Numbered from the stretch's first letter, positions 30,362 to 42,735 are shown. The stretch is 64,000 bases of DNA from Polyporus tsugae (GCA_024305745.1 JAHRBS010000015.1:248001-312000); one strand, 5' to 3'. Numbers and translations are program-made. Notes: a model not told the origin generated them from the sequence alone.

Positions 30362-33300
30362 AGGGGTGAAATGGGTGAGTGAGAAGTGGAAGCGGAAGTA
30401 GACCAAGGACGGTGTGGAAGCGGGGGCGGCGGGGAGCTGGCAATGGGGCCCGTTGATTGAGGAGGAACTGAGGATTTTCGCGCCCGTTCCGAACCGTGCG
30501 TCGATGTTCGTAGGCTCAGCTTCCGACCGCTTGAGGCTATTTTCCCCGCACACGGACCTACACATCTACACCACACATAGCTCAGTCTCCGCACTCCCTT
30601 GATCTACAAGGCCTCAGCCAAATTTGCTCTGCGGGGTTACATGCATTCTTACCATGGTATCGCTTCCCGAGTACGTTGGAAACCACTCCCCGGGGTACCG
30701 ACCTTCAAGTCCGACGTCCGCAACGAAGTCAAGGAAATCCGGAACAGATTGGAATGGCCTATATAGGCCCGCCTGTAGAAGGGAGATGTCAGCCAAATCA
30801 GTGTCGCGGAGGACTTTTCTGGCCACTCGGGGTGAGTCACTCCGAACTTCGTGGGACGCGACTCAGACCTGTTGAACGTTCCCAACCATCAAACGACCAC
30901 ACGCACGCATTCTGAGAGCTCAGTTCTTGCTTCGTCGGGGACCATTTTGAAGGTTTGAACTTGTGAGGCGTCTTGCAAAGTCGCTCTGGCTGCAACCGGA
31001 ACGGGGGACACTCCGTCACAAAGCCTTGAATATGGGGCACCGGTATTGAATATTGAAGAGTCTTGTTGGGAGAAATAGGTGCAAAGGCCTTGCGTCGTAC
31101 TCTTGCGGGGTCTTCATTGTATAGACGTGTTGAAGCAGGCGGACTCTTGTCGCGCTGATTTCGTTGCATGGCGCATGGACACCGTGATGGCGCACTGGTG
31201 GGCGTTGCCACGGTCCTGAATGGCATTCAGCCGGATAGATGGTGTCTACAGGGTTAGAATGTGAATTCATCTCGACGAAGGCTTTGTAATCTACATTCAA
31301 GGCCGAAGACACTACGCTACCCTGGGACAACCGAGACTCAGATGGTGTCACATGGGCTACACCGGCTGCTCGAGCACAAGGCGCAGCCGGGATAGCCTAT
31401 GTTGTACCATCTGTATTCGGCCGACGACCCGCTACACTAAACCTCTCTGACAGTCAACGCGAAGCTTGTGCGCATGGGCAGAGAGCGTGTGGAGTCGTCG
31501 GAGCCACGTTGCTGTCCCAGAACGAGTGCGCTGTTGTCGGTCGCAGGGGAGGGCAGGCCATCGGCGGGGACAGGGTTGGCATTCGACAAAATCCTACTCT
31601 GCACCCCATCGTGTCGGTCTCGAGGCGTTCGTATACGACAGTTCTATCCGCGATGCACCAAACCCGATAGGACTCGGAGTTGAACGTGAGGGTCGAGAAA
31701 GGACACGCGCCGGGCATGCCCACCCAACGTACGGGTACAAGTCGACATGAAGACGACCCGACCAAAACCTGTAGCCAAGGGGACGTCCCTCCCGACCCAG
31801 TAATTGTATGGGCCCCATAGTCGCGACAGTCGCGACGTCGCAGTATGGTGAGACAGATTGCGTCTGCATCGTGGTCCCTGTCAAAGAGGTCATCTTGTCC
31901 TGCAGACACACTCTGAGGATCACCAATGGGCAACCAACATGGTACCACTGAGATGCCAGTCTGTGTCCAAAGGACATGGATTCGCTCTTGCGCTTCACAA
32001 CACCCTGAGCTTGCCTGCCGCTCTTCAGAACATCCGCGAGGGCCTCCGCGAACGCGTGCGCCGTGGTGGCGAACGACTCGATGCCCAAGGCAAGCTGAGC
32101 GTGCTCTGGGTCTTGACGTGGGGAAATTTGGCAGCACTGTTTGGGGACTCTGCCCCAAGCTTGTTGAAATGCTCTTAGGGTCACACTCTGGCGTCGAGGG
32201 CGACCTATCGTGGTATGATTGTATCTATACCCCATACGCGGGATACCCGTTCTTGTACCCGCGTGGACACAGGTACATACCCGATACCGCTCCACAGGCA
32301 CAGGTACAAGTACGGGTAAGATGACAATGACATTTACCCCGGTATAAAACAGTCGCTGCCCCTTGCGCCGCCCAGATTTCGGATTGGGCGCCCATGAAGC
32401 GAAACCAATCTCCTGACCGAAGTCCTGTGTTTGGATAGGACCTTTGGTCGGTTGTGACCCATCACACAATACAGGAACCTTTGGACAACTTACGACACTT
32501 GGCAACATCACCACGGCCGACAGGACGCGGAAAAGAGCGGCTCGGGAGGCTGCACTAACGATCGCGCGCGTTCGACGACAGCAACTCGAGCTACTGCCAC
32601 GGCCCATGAAAAAAAGATGGAATGAGGGATCGTACCTAGTCGCTGAGAGCCTCCCGTAGAAACCTATGTCCACAGGACATCTCTGGAGGTTGAGCAGAAA
32701 ATCACGACGGCCCACCGGAGCGACTGCCAGCACACCCCTGCCCGTCGTCCGAACCAATCACTGCACCCACCGGAGGAAGATGCGGAGAAAGCAGGTCAGC
32801 ACCCCGAGCGCACGGAGAATGTACTCTCACCAGTAAAACCCAACCGATCAAGAGGATCTTCGAGTTGGTTGTAGCAAACATACCGGGATGAGAGCCTCCA
32901 CTCTCCCCCCATTGCTCAAGGCAAGGGGACCGACCTTGACGGGCGACTTGCCAGCGTTCACCGTATTCAACGGTGAGAATATTGATGTCCAATATTTATG
33001 AATTTCGGACCTGCATGGCAGGGCTAGGGCCATCCCACTGCCGGGAGCTGGGAAGCATCGCCAGCTCGAACTTCTGGAATGGTGATGCGATGGTGGTCCC
33101 CCATCCGAGTGCTCGCATTGAGCGAGATGGGCGAGAGTTTCATGACCGGCCGCTGGAGACGCGGGGGTTGGTGTCTGATGTCTGCGTCTGCTCAGGAGGT
33201 GTTTCTTCCTCGGCGCCGACAACCGGACGCAGCATCAAAACGGCGAGACGCCCGCCGGCACTCCTCAACCCAGGACTCGGACTAGCCCTACGTTTTCAAC

Positions 33301-34041
33301 TGGTTCCGAGCAAGAAAATGGTCAGAAAAATACGCCTCGAGGTGGGCTTCCTTTCGGTGTCTGTGCAAAAAGAAATGGTCAGTCACCCGCATTGGCAGTT
33401 ACCGACGGAAAAGATTACCCAAGCCTAGACAAGTCCCGGGAAAGGAAAGCATTATTTAGTATTGTCCTTTCGGACGGGTTCCTAAAGCCGGGGGATGTCC
33501 TGGGAAACGGCTTGGAAAGGTAACAACCTGCAAGAGTTGTCATCAAAATCCATGTCGGAGGAAAGGATTGGACACTGAGGAACCTTCGAGCTCGCTGAGG
33601 CGGGTCGATTTGGGAGCCCTTTTCCTGTCTTGAAAATCGAGATCCGGCCGTCGTGAATAGTACCTACCACTCTGGGGTCTTCGGACGAGCATCCGCGTTC
33701 CAAATATTAATGTGCTTTGGATGTTCCCTCTACACGCGGAAGCCTTGTAACGGGATGTATTGCACGATGGTCGTGCCCCGTGATCGTCAATTCAATTGTG
33801 CCCCCTTTCACCATCCGCACTCGACGGTGCTGGGAGAGCATTTCACCGAGGAGTTGGAATCCTAGCGGGCTGACGATCACGCAGGCAGTTGGATTGGTAG
33901 TAGAAGTTGGGACTCGAAGTTGCTACATTTACTCGATGGAAATCGCGGGACGCAATGTCATTTCGCATTCCATGCGATCCGCTGACCGTCAATAACAACG
34001 CCCATGCGTAAACACAGGGGAGCTATAGATTTCGAGTAGTA
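30362..34041. other. Gene-poor, repeat-like region
   Basis: About 3.7 kb with no supported gene. A minus frame at 30614-30826 (PDFLDFVADVGLEGRYPGEW) looks protein-like and may be a relic exon. A 387-codon minus frame at 31594-32757 is open but has no recognisable domain and crosses GGTAC-rich sequence, so it was not called. No reverse transcriptase or transposase motif was found. Confidence 0.5.
31740..31845. repeat. Possible dispersed repeat shared with the AsnRS intron
   Basis: CCCGACCAAAACC near 31756 and GTCGCGACAGT about 70 nt later also occur, in the same order and similar spacing, at about 12337 and 12387 inside the 607-nt AsnRS intron. Intervening sequence is only loosely alike. Probably fragments of one repeat family. 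Confidence 0.45.
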
Positions 34042-34067
34042 CAGTAATAAACCGGTCCTCGGGACAC
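34042..34067 (+). repeat. Left terminal inverted repeat
   Basis: 26 nt, identical to the reverse complement of 34690-34715; preceded by TA. Confidence 0.9.
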
Positions 34068-34689
34068 CAAATTGAATTCCCTTTGGTGTGCTATCCCATG
34101 ATTAGTTCCCTAAAATCGGACTTTTCACGCTTCATGGGGACCTTGATATCTACTACATACCCAATTTCCATTACCTGTCGTAGGTTTTCTGAAGAGATCG
34201 AGGCGCATCTTTGCTCACCCCCTTATCGTGCTACCTCGGTCCTCGGGACACTCTAATATTTCCTAATGCAGCGAAAAATCCATCTAAGCGACCGTAGCCG
34301 AGCCCAGCCGAGGGACGGATATGGTAAATCAGCTACGTAGCGCCCGTCCCGACGACCGTTCTCCCTATCTCTCCACGCAAAACATTCGTTGCTAGTATGT
34401 ACGGGGACGCTACAGCATGAAACATACCCCATATGCACGATATATGCATGTATGAGTTATGAGCGGGAAATGGGCCTTGTAGTTAATGTACATCTTGAAT
34501 AATCGCTTTGGCAAACTATTTTTGCCCCCCAAACCACCGTAATCAGGACATTGCAGAGCAACAAGTACACTGCAAGGGTCGAAATTTATGAATGGAGCTT
34601 GTAGAAGAGATTACAATCCAACAAAAATCTACTTGGGTGCAGGGGAGGAGCGGGACAATGGGAAATGCCAACTGTCCCGAGGACCCATA

Positions 34690-34715
34690 GTGTCCCGAGG
34701 ACCGGTTTATTACTG
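34690..34715 (-). repeat. Right terminal inverted repeat
   Basis: 26 nt, identical to the reverse complement of 34042-34067; followed by TA. Confidence 0.9.
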
Positions 34716-34717
34716 TA

Positions 34718-35944
34718 CACAAGTTCCACCGTCCGATGTTATCTCTTGATTCGCACGATCACGTGTGTAGACGATGGCGGCGGCGTTACCCCTGCCCCGC
34801 CTCCTTCCTGGAGGCCAGGGCTACCACCACCCTAGGGTTAACTAGTTAGGCGAGGGCGCAGGATGGGAATATCGTAGCACATCCAGCAAGGCCCGTGTCT
34901 TGTCCACCAGGGGAACCAGACCATCTAGACCGCCCGTAGCGCATCCAGGAGGTCAAACTCCTTCTGAAGTTGACTAGATGTAAGGCCGTAATCCGGCACT
35001 GCCAACGCATCCCTGGAGGGAAGGCGGGGTGGACTCGAGTCCTCGCGCTAGGATAGCGCTGCTCCTGGACGGCTCGGTCGCCGGGGGAATGCTGCGCAAG
35101 AGATTATCCTAGCGTAGCTTCAGCCAGTGAGCAGATGATTCCGACTCGGATACGCGCAAGGACCCCCGCTGCATTCCATCCTGCAGGGTGATATCAGCGA
35201 TGTATTCCACCTCTTGTGTTAGCAGAAACTCACGAATTGGCATACGGAACCCGTTGGATCCCAAGGCAAAGAATAAGCGTCCAGGCGAGGCCACGGCAAG
35301 TTCTTCGCTCATGACGCCATAGCCGAGATGAGGTGTGAACATTCCTAGACGGCCGAGTCCTGCATTTGGTCATAACCAAATTGATGGACGAACACTCCGA
35401 GCCCTTCCCAACCCTGGTCGCGGCAACGGGAACGATGCGTTTTCTCGGGTCCTGATGTGAGGTCGCATCCCATTGACCTTGCAGCGTGGTAATGTATGAA
35501 CTCACCATACTCCAAAAGTTAACGAGATCCTAGAGGGGTGGCCAATCATCACCGAGAGCCTAGATGAGTGACCACCTCATCAGCCACTGGAACGGGGTCG
35601 ACACCACTGCGTCCTCAGTCCTGGTACATACCATCTAGAAAGGCAATGTGGTGAGTTTGGTGACACAGTTTTGTCTCAATGCAGAGTAAACAATTGGAGA
35701 GGGGCATGGTGTAGTAGTAGATATGTCGCACCAGGTCATCAGCAAGATGAGAGTTTCCGTTCAAGAGCTCTGCAGGAACGTTGGCGCCAAAGGCCCATCT
35801 AGGCGCCCGCCTCTATGGGCGCTAATATGCGTCGAATTTCTCGCGGTTCTGGGCAGTGACGGTGGAGGGGCCGCGCGCACTTTTGCTTCGGACTTGCTTG
35901 ACACTGTTTACGATCTACTTTCTGCTTTCTATCCGGTTCTTGAA
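34718..35944. other. Gene-poor stretch between the MITE-like element and the CCT8 pseudogene
   Basis: About 1.2 kb without a supported gene. A minus frame at 35109-35342 (FALGSNGFRMPIREFLL) is protein-like but isolated and unrecognised. The region is probably decayed repeat or gene sequence. Confidence 0.45.
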
Positions 35945-38458
35945 ATGTCCTTGAAGGTCCCAAAAGAAAAGCGCAGAACATCCAGCTATTCAAAGACGGA
36001 TACAAGGTCTGTCTTCAATCCGGCCCCATCTGTTGCAGGAGGCCGACCTGTCTCCCAGCATCTGTCTGGGCTCGAAGATGCCGTCCTACGGAACATCCAG
36101 GCGGTAGCGGAGCTCTCGGATTTGGTTAGGACAAGTTTGGGGCCTAATGGTGCGTGTTTACTGCCTTGTGAAAGTATGTGGACGTACTGATACTCTCTCC
36201 AGGTCGGAACAAGCTTGTGATCAACTATCTGGGCAGGATTCGTCACCTCCGACGCTGAAACAACCATTCGGGAGATCTAGGTCGTGCACCCCGCTGCTAA
36301 GCTGCTGGTGATGGCGTCGCAAGCACAGGAGTCCGAGGTGAGTCTTTTCGTATGGAGGCATCCGACCCGCCAAGGGCAGTTGTTGCTCAGAATCTCTGAG
36401 CGTTTTCATCCTATCGACATCCCTAATCGCCCTTGCACTGCGGGCCCTATCGCGCTTGTGCACTCCCTTGTCTGAGATCTACCCTTTCCGTTAATATTTC
36501 TGCGTCGGGTGGTGCATTCGCACACTCTCTGAACGAATCCGAAAGGAAAGTCGCGCGTCGGGTGCATATATGGGTCGAGTTTCCAGCACCTGTATCGGAT
36601 GACATATCTTTTAGGCCCGTTGGGGATGGACTGACATATGACGAGTTGATTGCAAATCGCGCGCTCGAAGGGAGGGTTGACATCACCGAGTAGTTTGGGA
36701 GATTATCTCGTACCCAGACATCGTCGGGAAAGCGTTGTGTGCGCCGTCAAAAGGGGAGGGGAGGAGATATATCCCCCGCCCTCTCAGTCTCTCCCCGTTT
36801 CCTTTCGATATTAACGCAATCGCGAATTGGTTGAATTTTTGATGTATCTGGTTGCATGTTCATCACGTTAACAATATATTCCGTCCAGATGGGAGATGCT
36901 ACCAACAGCGTCATGATCCTCGCCGGAGAAAATGCTCAAAAAGGCCGAAAACCTTCTGATCATGGGCCTTCACCCGAGCGAAATCATCAAAGGCTACGAG
37001 CTCGCATCCGCTAAGGCTTTCTCTGAACTTGAAAGTACGCACTTGCCAGTCTTATTCCGTGATCGCGTCTCCTGACCGGATCAAACAGCTCTTTCACTAT
37101 CGTCACTGCCCTCCCCCTTCACCAAGCCCTCCCTCGCTGCCGCACTTAAGCCCGTGATTACATCGAAGCAGTACGGCTATGAGGACCAGCTCGCTGGCCT
37201 CGTCGCGCGGAGGTCTCATTGGCCATCATGCCACCAAACCCCAAAAACTTCAACGTCGATAACGTGCGTGTAGTGAAGATTATAGGCGGAAACTTTGCTG
37301 GTAGCACGGTTGTCCGTGGCATGGTCTTTGGCAGAGAGCCAGAAGGTATCTACAACAGGTGTCGATAATTCTATGCCCTAGAACTGACGCCATCACGACA
37401 GGACTTGTGAAAAAGATCAAGACGGCCAAGGTCGCTGTCTTCACGACCGCGCTCGACATCACCCAGACGGAGACGAAGGGCACGGTGCTGCTCAAGAGCG
37501 CAGAAGAGATGCTCAACTTCACGCGCGGCGAGGAGCAACAGCTCGAGAAGGTCCGTCGTCGTTTCTCTCGTTCCTCCCTCTCGCCACACCTGCTGACGCT
37601 GCTTGTGTCAGATGTTCCAAGAGATCGCCGACTCCGGCATAAAAATCATCATACGCCGTCCTCAAGGTGCTGTCCAAGTTCGAGCTGCGCCGCCTCTGTC
37701 GCGTCGTCAATGCCACCTCACTCGCCTGCGTCGGTGCTCCCACCGCGGAGGAGGCGGGCTTCGTCGACGTGTTCGAGACGATCGAGATCGGCGGCGACCG
37801 CGTGACTGTGCTCCGGCAGCTCGTCGAGGGCGACGTTGAGTACGACCCCGCGGGGGGCGGAGAGAAGACGCGGACGGCGACGATCGTGCTGCGGGGCGCG
37901 ACGCAGAACCAGCTGGACGACCTCGAGCGCGCGGTGGACGATGGGGTAAACGTGATCAAGGCGCTGATCAAGGACCCGCGGCTGTTGCCTGGGGCGGGCG
38001 CGACGGAACTGGAGCTCGCGAAGCGGGTGGAGGTGTATGGGAACGGGCTCAAGGGCCTGGCGCAGCACGCGGTGAAGCGGTGGGCGCAGGCGCTGGAGGT
38101 CGTCCCCCGGACGCTGGCGGAGAACGCGCTGGGCGGCGCGGAGGGGAACGAGGTCGTGAGCAGGCTGTACGCGAAGCACGAGGGTGCGGATGGTGCGGTT
38201 TGGGGCGTCGATGTCGAGGTGCGTACCTTTTTTTCTGGCGTGGTTAGTGCGGTGATTGCTGATAAGACGATATGGTAGGCGGAGGTCGATGGCACGCTGT
38301 CGGCGACGGAGCACCAGATCCTGGACTCACTCGCGGCGAAGCAGTGGGCGATCAAGCTTGCGACCGAGGCCGCGACGTCCGTGCTCAGCGTCGACGCGAG
38401 CAGGCCTGCGGGTGGCCCGAAGATACCGCAGCAGCCGGGTAACTGGGACGAGGACTGA
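35945..38458 (+). pseudogene. CCT8: Pseudogene of T-complex chaperonin subunit theta (CCT8)
   Basis: Eight exon equivalents (35945-36006, 36059-36149, 36203-36337, 36889-37034, 37089-37345, 37402-37550, 37612-38218, 38279-38458) follow CCT8 from the start (MSLKVPK, HLSGLEDAVLRNIQAVAELS, RTSLGPNGRNKLVINYLG) to the C-terminal stop. Intact family members are about 550 residues and form one subunit of the cytosolic actin/tubulin folding ring. This copy is broken: frame shifts near 35967, 36231-36240, 36927-36932 and 37205-37211, an in-frame TAG at 36278-36280 in place of a conserved acidic codon, and loss of about 17 codons at 37654/37655 between SGIKIII and AVLKVLSKFEL. Introns are kept, so it is not a processed copy. 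The exon 3-4 gap is 551 nt, suggesting an insertion. The last third remains open. Confidence 0.88.
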
Positions 38459-39035
38459 TCTGTCCCGTTGCGCGGCCTAGTCTGAGTGGTGAGGGTACCG
38501 AGGTAGACGAATATTAATACATTTGTACAAAGCTAGAGCATCTTGTCTTGCTTGTGGGGTCCAGTACTTTCAAGGCAAGATCTCCGGGACTCTCACCAAA
38601 CTGGAGAGCATTTGAACGTGTTGGCGAATTCGAAGGTCCGTTGGACTTCGGGAAGGCGGCGGGCCGTGCAAGATGGACGCGTCCATCGAGGGCCAAGCTC
38701 GGGCAATGGGCGAAATATTCCGTTGATGAATGGGATGAGACCAGGAGTCGGGGTTCGTGGTGCCCGTTTGTAAATGGGAGGATGTTTGTGAGACATAACC
38801 TATGTTTCCATTGGAGGTCTCCGACTCCTCGCCTCGGTACTGTGACCGAGCCCTTCCTCTTCGCTGTTTTCGGGAATTCTGATTCTGAGTCAGCAGATAT
38901 TTGTATTTGTAGGCGGAGATGGTCCCGCCGTGAGGCGTGTGGCATGGGGATTGCCGCGGCGTGCCCTCAAAGCGCACAGCCATTTCTGTTCCTACAGGCT
39001 ACCGGTGACTTACTCCCCAACCATACACCATAACC
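38459..39035. other. Intergenic spacer
   Basis: Between the CCT8 pseudogene and family member B. Open frames on both strands overlap each other but none has domain or splice support. Confidence 0.5.
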
Positions 39036-40123
39036 ATGGCTCCACCTGGTAGAAAGGACGACCCGGAGCTAGGAATCGAGCTGGAACCTCTTCTTGAGTC
39101 TTCAATCGACTTGGACGGGGATACCAGCGACCGTCAATCCGCCAGGAACCTGATCACCCGGTCCTGGAGGAGGCTGTTCCTGCGCGTGTCTTTTTGTGCC
39201 GGTCTGTCGTTGGTGGCCTTCTTTCTCTTGCTCACCAGGCCTCGAGAATGGCACCCAAGCGGTCCTACGGTGAGTTCCGTGTCTATATCGCGCGAGTGTC
39301 CGATGCTTAACATGATGATTGCCGCTATAGTGCTTCATTGGCAGCATGTCCAAGGATGTGCCGCCGTACGGTCCCGAGGATTGCTTCGACAACATCAATT
39401 GGACGACGATCGACCTTCCGGACAGCGAGACGACGGGACGTCTTCACGCCCACGCGTTTGTCCAGCTCCCGCTGACCGCGACTAAGGAGCTGTCGTTCCT
39501 GAGCCGGGGCAACATGACACACGGCGCGTTCCGTGTTTCGCAGAACGGAGCATCGGATTCCAACCTGGCTGTTGGCATTCAAGCATACTACCGGGATCCG
39601 AAGGAGCTGAACGAGGCGCGGGTCTGTCGACTCCATCCCGCAGAGGACAAGTGGGGTCTTGGGATCTTCGTGAGTCGCCTTAGCCTTGTATAATGGTCGG
39701 TTTAGAGTGTGTGAACTGAAGATTCAGCCTCAGGGTCCTGACATTCCCGCCTCCGAAGACGGCTACAACTTGAAGCTGAACATCGACGTTGTCCTTCCCG
39801 GGACTGACGACAGCGGCGACCCGCTGGCCCTCGAGTACGTGCGCATGTACATGCGACCTTACGATCATTGGCTGGGAGGGCTCGTCGATGCTATCTACAT
39901 CGACCCTGAGTCCATCCCCAAGCTCTCCGAGACCCCGTCCCCGTCTGCGGTATGCCCTCGGCTTCCGGGTTCTGGGAACATTCTGATGCTGATGCAATGC
40001 GCATTACAGTTCCCGACTCCGTCCACTTCGACTTCGTCTGCACTGCCCCCGCCCCCCTGGATGAGCGGAGTTCCGCGCCCTGGCTCCCCACCTTATCGTT
40101 GCGTTTTCCCACACAACGCGTAG
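39036..40123 (+). CDS. Truncated type II membrane protein (family member B)
   Basis: Exons 39036-39269, 39331-39669, 39728-39949 and 40010-40123 join in phase to about 302 residues. The start is cytosolic and acidic, with one membrane segment at about 50-67 (RVSFCAGLSLVAFFLLL). The outer domain keeps family blocks FVQLPLTATKELSFLSRGNM and VCRLHPAEDKWGLGIF, which align with VCRL- and MCRLHP-type blocks in members A and C. After LSETPSPSA the model ends in a Pro/Ser tail (SALPPPPWMSGVPRPG), and the C-terminal beta-rich third found in A and C is missing. No remnant was seen up to 40700. It may be a decaying or shortened paralogue. Member C follows on the same strand about 600 nt downstream. Confidence 0.7.
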
Positions 40124-40723
40124 TGGCGTGCATCGATCCCGTCTCTCTTATTGTTCGCGGTACGTCTGATGGAGTGTTATCTGGGAGAAGGGTATCGAGG
40201 GTACAGTTTGTGGAGGAAGAGCAGCCAGCTCGCAGGGCCCTGCATGAGGAACTTTCCGTGTGGGAGCGACCGTCTGTACAATTGCATGTGTTCCCAATTG
40301 ATCATGCTTCTTTGGTACGTTGCTGTTCAACGTTCAACCCTGACTGCAGAAGGTGTCCGAGAACCACCTACTGATTACTACAGGCGTGCTAGCTTCGAAT
40401 TGACGAGTAGGACCGGACGCCCAATGTGCGCTGGGTAGGGAAGGCAATGCATCCCAGATTCCCTGAGCTTTGGTTCAGGCTCTTCTAAGCTCATCGACCT
40501 CCGCGTTGGGCTCATGGCAGTCCGACAGCTAGTCATCGATAGTGTGTTTATGACTGTAACAGCGACGGGGATTGTTGGGGCCTATAGTCAAGCACAGTTG
40601 AGGAGGCTGTGCTACAATGAACTCCGAGTTACGATTCCCAGGCGCTGCGCACAGCTTCGTGGCTACATCATAGAAGGCCCTCCTGCCCGGTAATCTCCAG
40701 TTAACTCTTGGCCATTGACCACC
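40124..40723. other. Spacer between family members B and C
   Basis: About 600 nt. The lost C-terminal part of member B was searched for here and not found; nothing else is supported. Confidence 0.5.
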
Positions 40724-42301
40724 ATGACCCCTCCATCAGACCCTGAAAAGGCCGAGGAATCTCAGGCGCTCCTCGCCGAGCTACCATCCAATGACTCCTC
40801 CAGTGCCTCTGGTGTGCCCGGGAACGACAAGAAGCGTAGGTTCTGGCATTTCCTCCTGTACTCCCTCACATGTGCACTATTCGCTCTGGGCATCTTGAGT
40901 CGTAGCACAGGTTTCAACAGGCCAGGCGTACGTTTCTCGAGCACTCTGCGATGCCTAAGTACTTTGTGACTGACGCCAATCATTAACAGTGCCGCCTTGG
41001 ACAAGATCAGGTGCACTACAGTAGCACGCAATGCCTGGACAGTGTCAACTTCACGACCATAACGAGTCCTCAAGGTGAAGGGTCGCCCTACCGTGCGCAT
41101 ACGTCCATCTCGCTCCCCGTCTTCGCGAAGGAACTTTCCTTTGTTGCCCGCGGCGACCTCTCCTACGGTACTTTCCAGATCTCCCAGTCAGACGATGCGG
41201 GCTCTGAGGCCGTCGTGGACATTGATGCCTCCTACCACCAGCCCGAGGTGCTGGGAAATGCTACGATGTGCCGTTTGCACCCCTCTAGGGGCAAATGGGG
41301 TTTCGGAATCTTCGTGAGTCCTCTCAGTCCGTGCGAGGCAGGATCCCGGTTGCTCACGCGCCGTCTGATAGACACCCAACTGGTCCAGCGCTGAGATAGC
41401 GCAGAAGCTCAGAGTCGATATCAACGTGCGTCTCCCTGCCAACGTCGACACAGGCAAACCGGTTGGGGTCCAGGAGCTGCGCACGTACCTGCCGCACTAC
41501 GTGCACGTCATACAGGACCTGTCTGAATCGGTGGATTTCGGCAAGGTTCAACTGACGTCCCACGATGGAGGAATAGCAGCTGAGGTACTTCACCTCGTGA
41601 ACTTCCCGCCGTTCAAGTGACCCGCTGACGACAACTTGCTCCGCAGAGCTTGCGTGCAGACGCCATCAAAATTGAGTCCCGTATCGGCCCGATCACTGGC
41701 ACCTACAACGCCACGAGGGTGCTGGTGCTCGATACCGCGAACGCGCCGATCATGGTTCGCGCGAACCTGCTTGGCGGCGACGACCACGTCGTGCGGCTGT
41801 TCATAAAAACGAGCAACGGGTACGTCTCCCTAGACCTTGCGATGCACACGTCCCCCGCCTCGCACTAACATGCCGTTACCTCCCAGCTTAATCGACAGCC
41901 AAGTCGGCCTATACTCCAACACTTCAGATTCCACAGGGGGCACCTTCGTCGTCAGCGCGCGGACCGCGAACTCCCCGCTGAAACTCGCGTTCGTCGACGC
42001 GCCTGTCGACTCCGCCCTGCACGCCACCATGGGCACATCGAACTCCCCCGCGCAGGTCACGCTGCATGAGACGTACGAGGGGTCGTTCTCGCTCCTCAGC
42101 TCGACGTTCTTCCGACCGGCGGTCGAGTGGGACAAGGACCCGGAGGATCCGGCGGGGCGCGAGCGCGAGCGGACGGTCAGGGTAAATGCTGTGAAGGACT
42201 CGTTGGTGACTGGGGACGTGTTCTGGGGCGAGAAGGAGGCGAAGGAGAAGGGGAGCGTGTCCGTCGAGACGTCGAACTCGCCGCTCAGGCTTATCCTGTG
42301 A
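40724..42301 (+). CDS. Type II membrane protein with beta-rich outer domain (family member C)
   Basis: Five exons, 40724-40927, 40990-41313, 41372-41584, 41647-41819 and 41887-42301, join in phase to 442 residues. The N-terminus is acidic and Ser-rich, followed by a membrane segment at about 41-58 (WHFLLYSLTCALFALGIL). The outer domain includes SLPVFAKELSFVARGDLSYG, MCRLHPSRGKWGFGIF, VLVLDTANAPIMV and a closing VSVETSNSPLRLIL. The phrases DTANAPI, TANSPLK, TSNSPAQ and TSNSPLR recur, as do TSNQPID and TLNGAVE in member A; each probably marks one turn of a beta-solenoid-like repeat. Exon borders match member A although the genes lie 35 kb apart on opposite strands. Possibly DUF7330 (from memory). 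Function unknown; a cell-surface role is inferred. Confidence 0.85.
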
Positions 42302-42735
42302 AGAGGATAAGTAGTGGTTCGCCGGTGTTGCGGTTTGTATCTATATTGCCGGATGCATGGTACGATGAGTTGTCTTGTCTCAGTGCTAAAAGTCAATCGT
42401 GTTGTACAATGTCCCTTTGAGAGGGCCGTGGCGTTATCTGGCATTAGCTGGATCAGGTTTTTCACGGCCCGCTTGGGAGTTTCCTGCCGGTGAACGTGCT
42501 TCGGATTCTATGCCCACAGAAAGCCATATATGTGTGCGTGCGCAGCTGTCCCGAAGGTCCTTGCAACGATTCAATAGTACGGTAATGAAACTCCACAGTA
42601 TGGTAACTAAACTCTGTAGTACGGTATAGTATGGCAACTGAACTCTACAATATGGTAACCGACTCTACTACCTCTGTTTCAACCATACCCTGACGGTAAA
42701 TCAACCAGATGCATCTATCTCAGAATACCAAAAGA
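42302..42735. other. Convergent intergenic spacer with short AT-rich direct repeats
   Basis: About 430 nt. Around 42575-42660 the phrase (a)gta(c/t)ggtaa...actc(c/t)(a)cagta recurs several times in degenerate form. No gene is supported. Confidence 0.5.

Larger units (their letters stand above)
34042..34715. mobile_element. Non-autonomous DNA transposon (MITE-like) with 26-bp perfect terminal inverted repeats
   Basis: The left end (34042-34067) begins CAGTAATAAACCGGTCCTCG and the right end (34690-34715) is its exact 26-nt reverse complement. TA flanks the element on both sides (34040-34041 and 34716-34717), as expected for Tc1/mariner-type insertion. The 674-bp interior has no transposase-like frame, so movement would need an enzyme supplied elsewhere. 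The inner part of the terminal repeat, CGGTCCTCGGGACAC, recurs directly at 34237-34251, and TGTCCCGAGGACC recurs just inside the right end (about 34673). These subterminal copies may be transposase sites or show nesting. Superfamily assignment is inferred from the TA and the CAGT ends. Confidence 0.85.

Noticed and set aside
31594..32757. 387-codon open frame on the minus strand
   Set aside because: No domain or family resemblance, odd composition, and part of it translates GGTAC-rich repetitive DNA; it also has no ATG context or splice partners.
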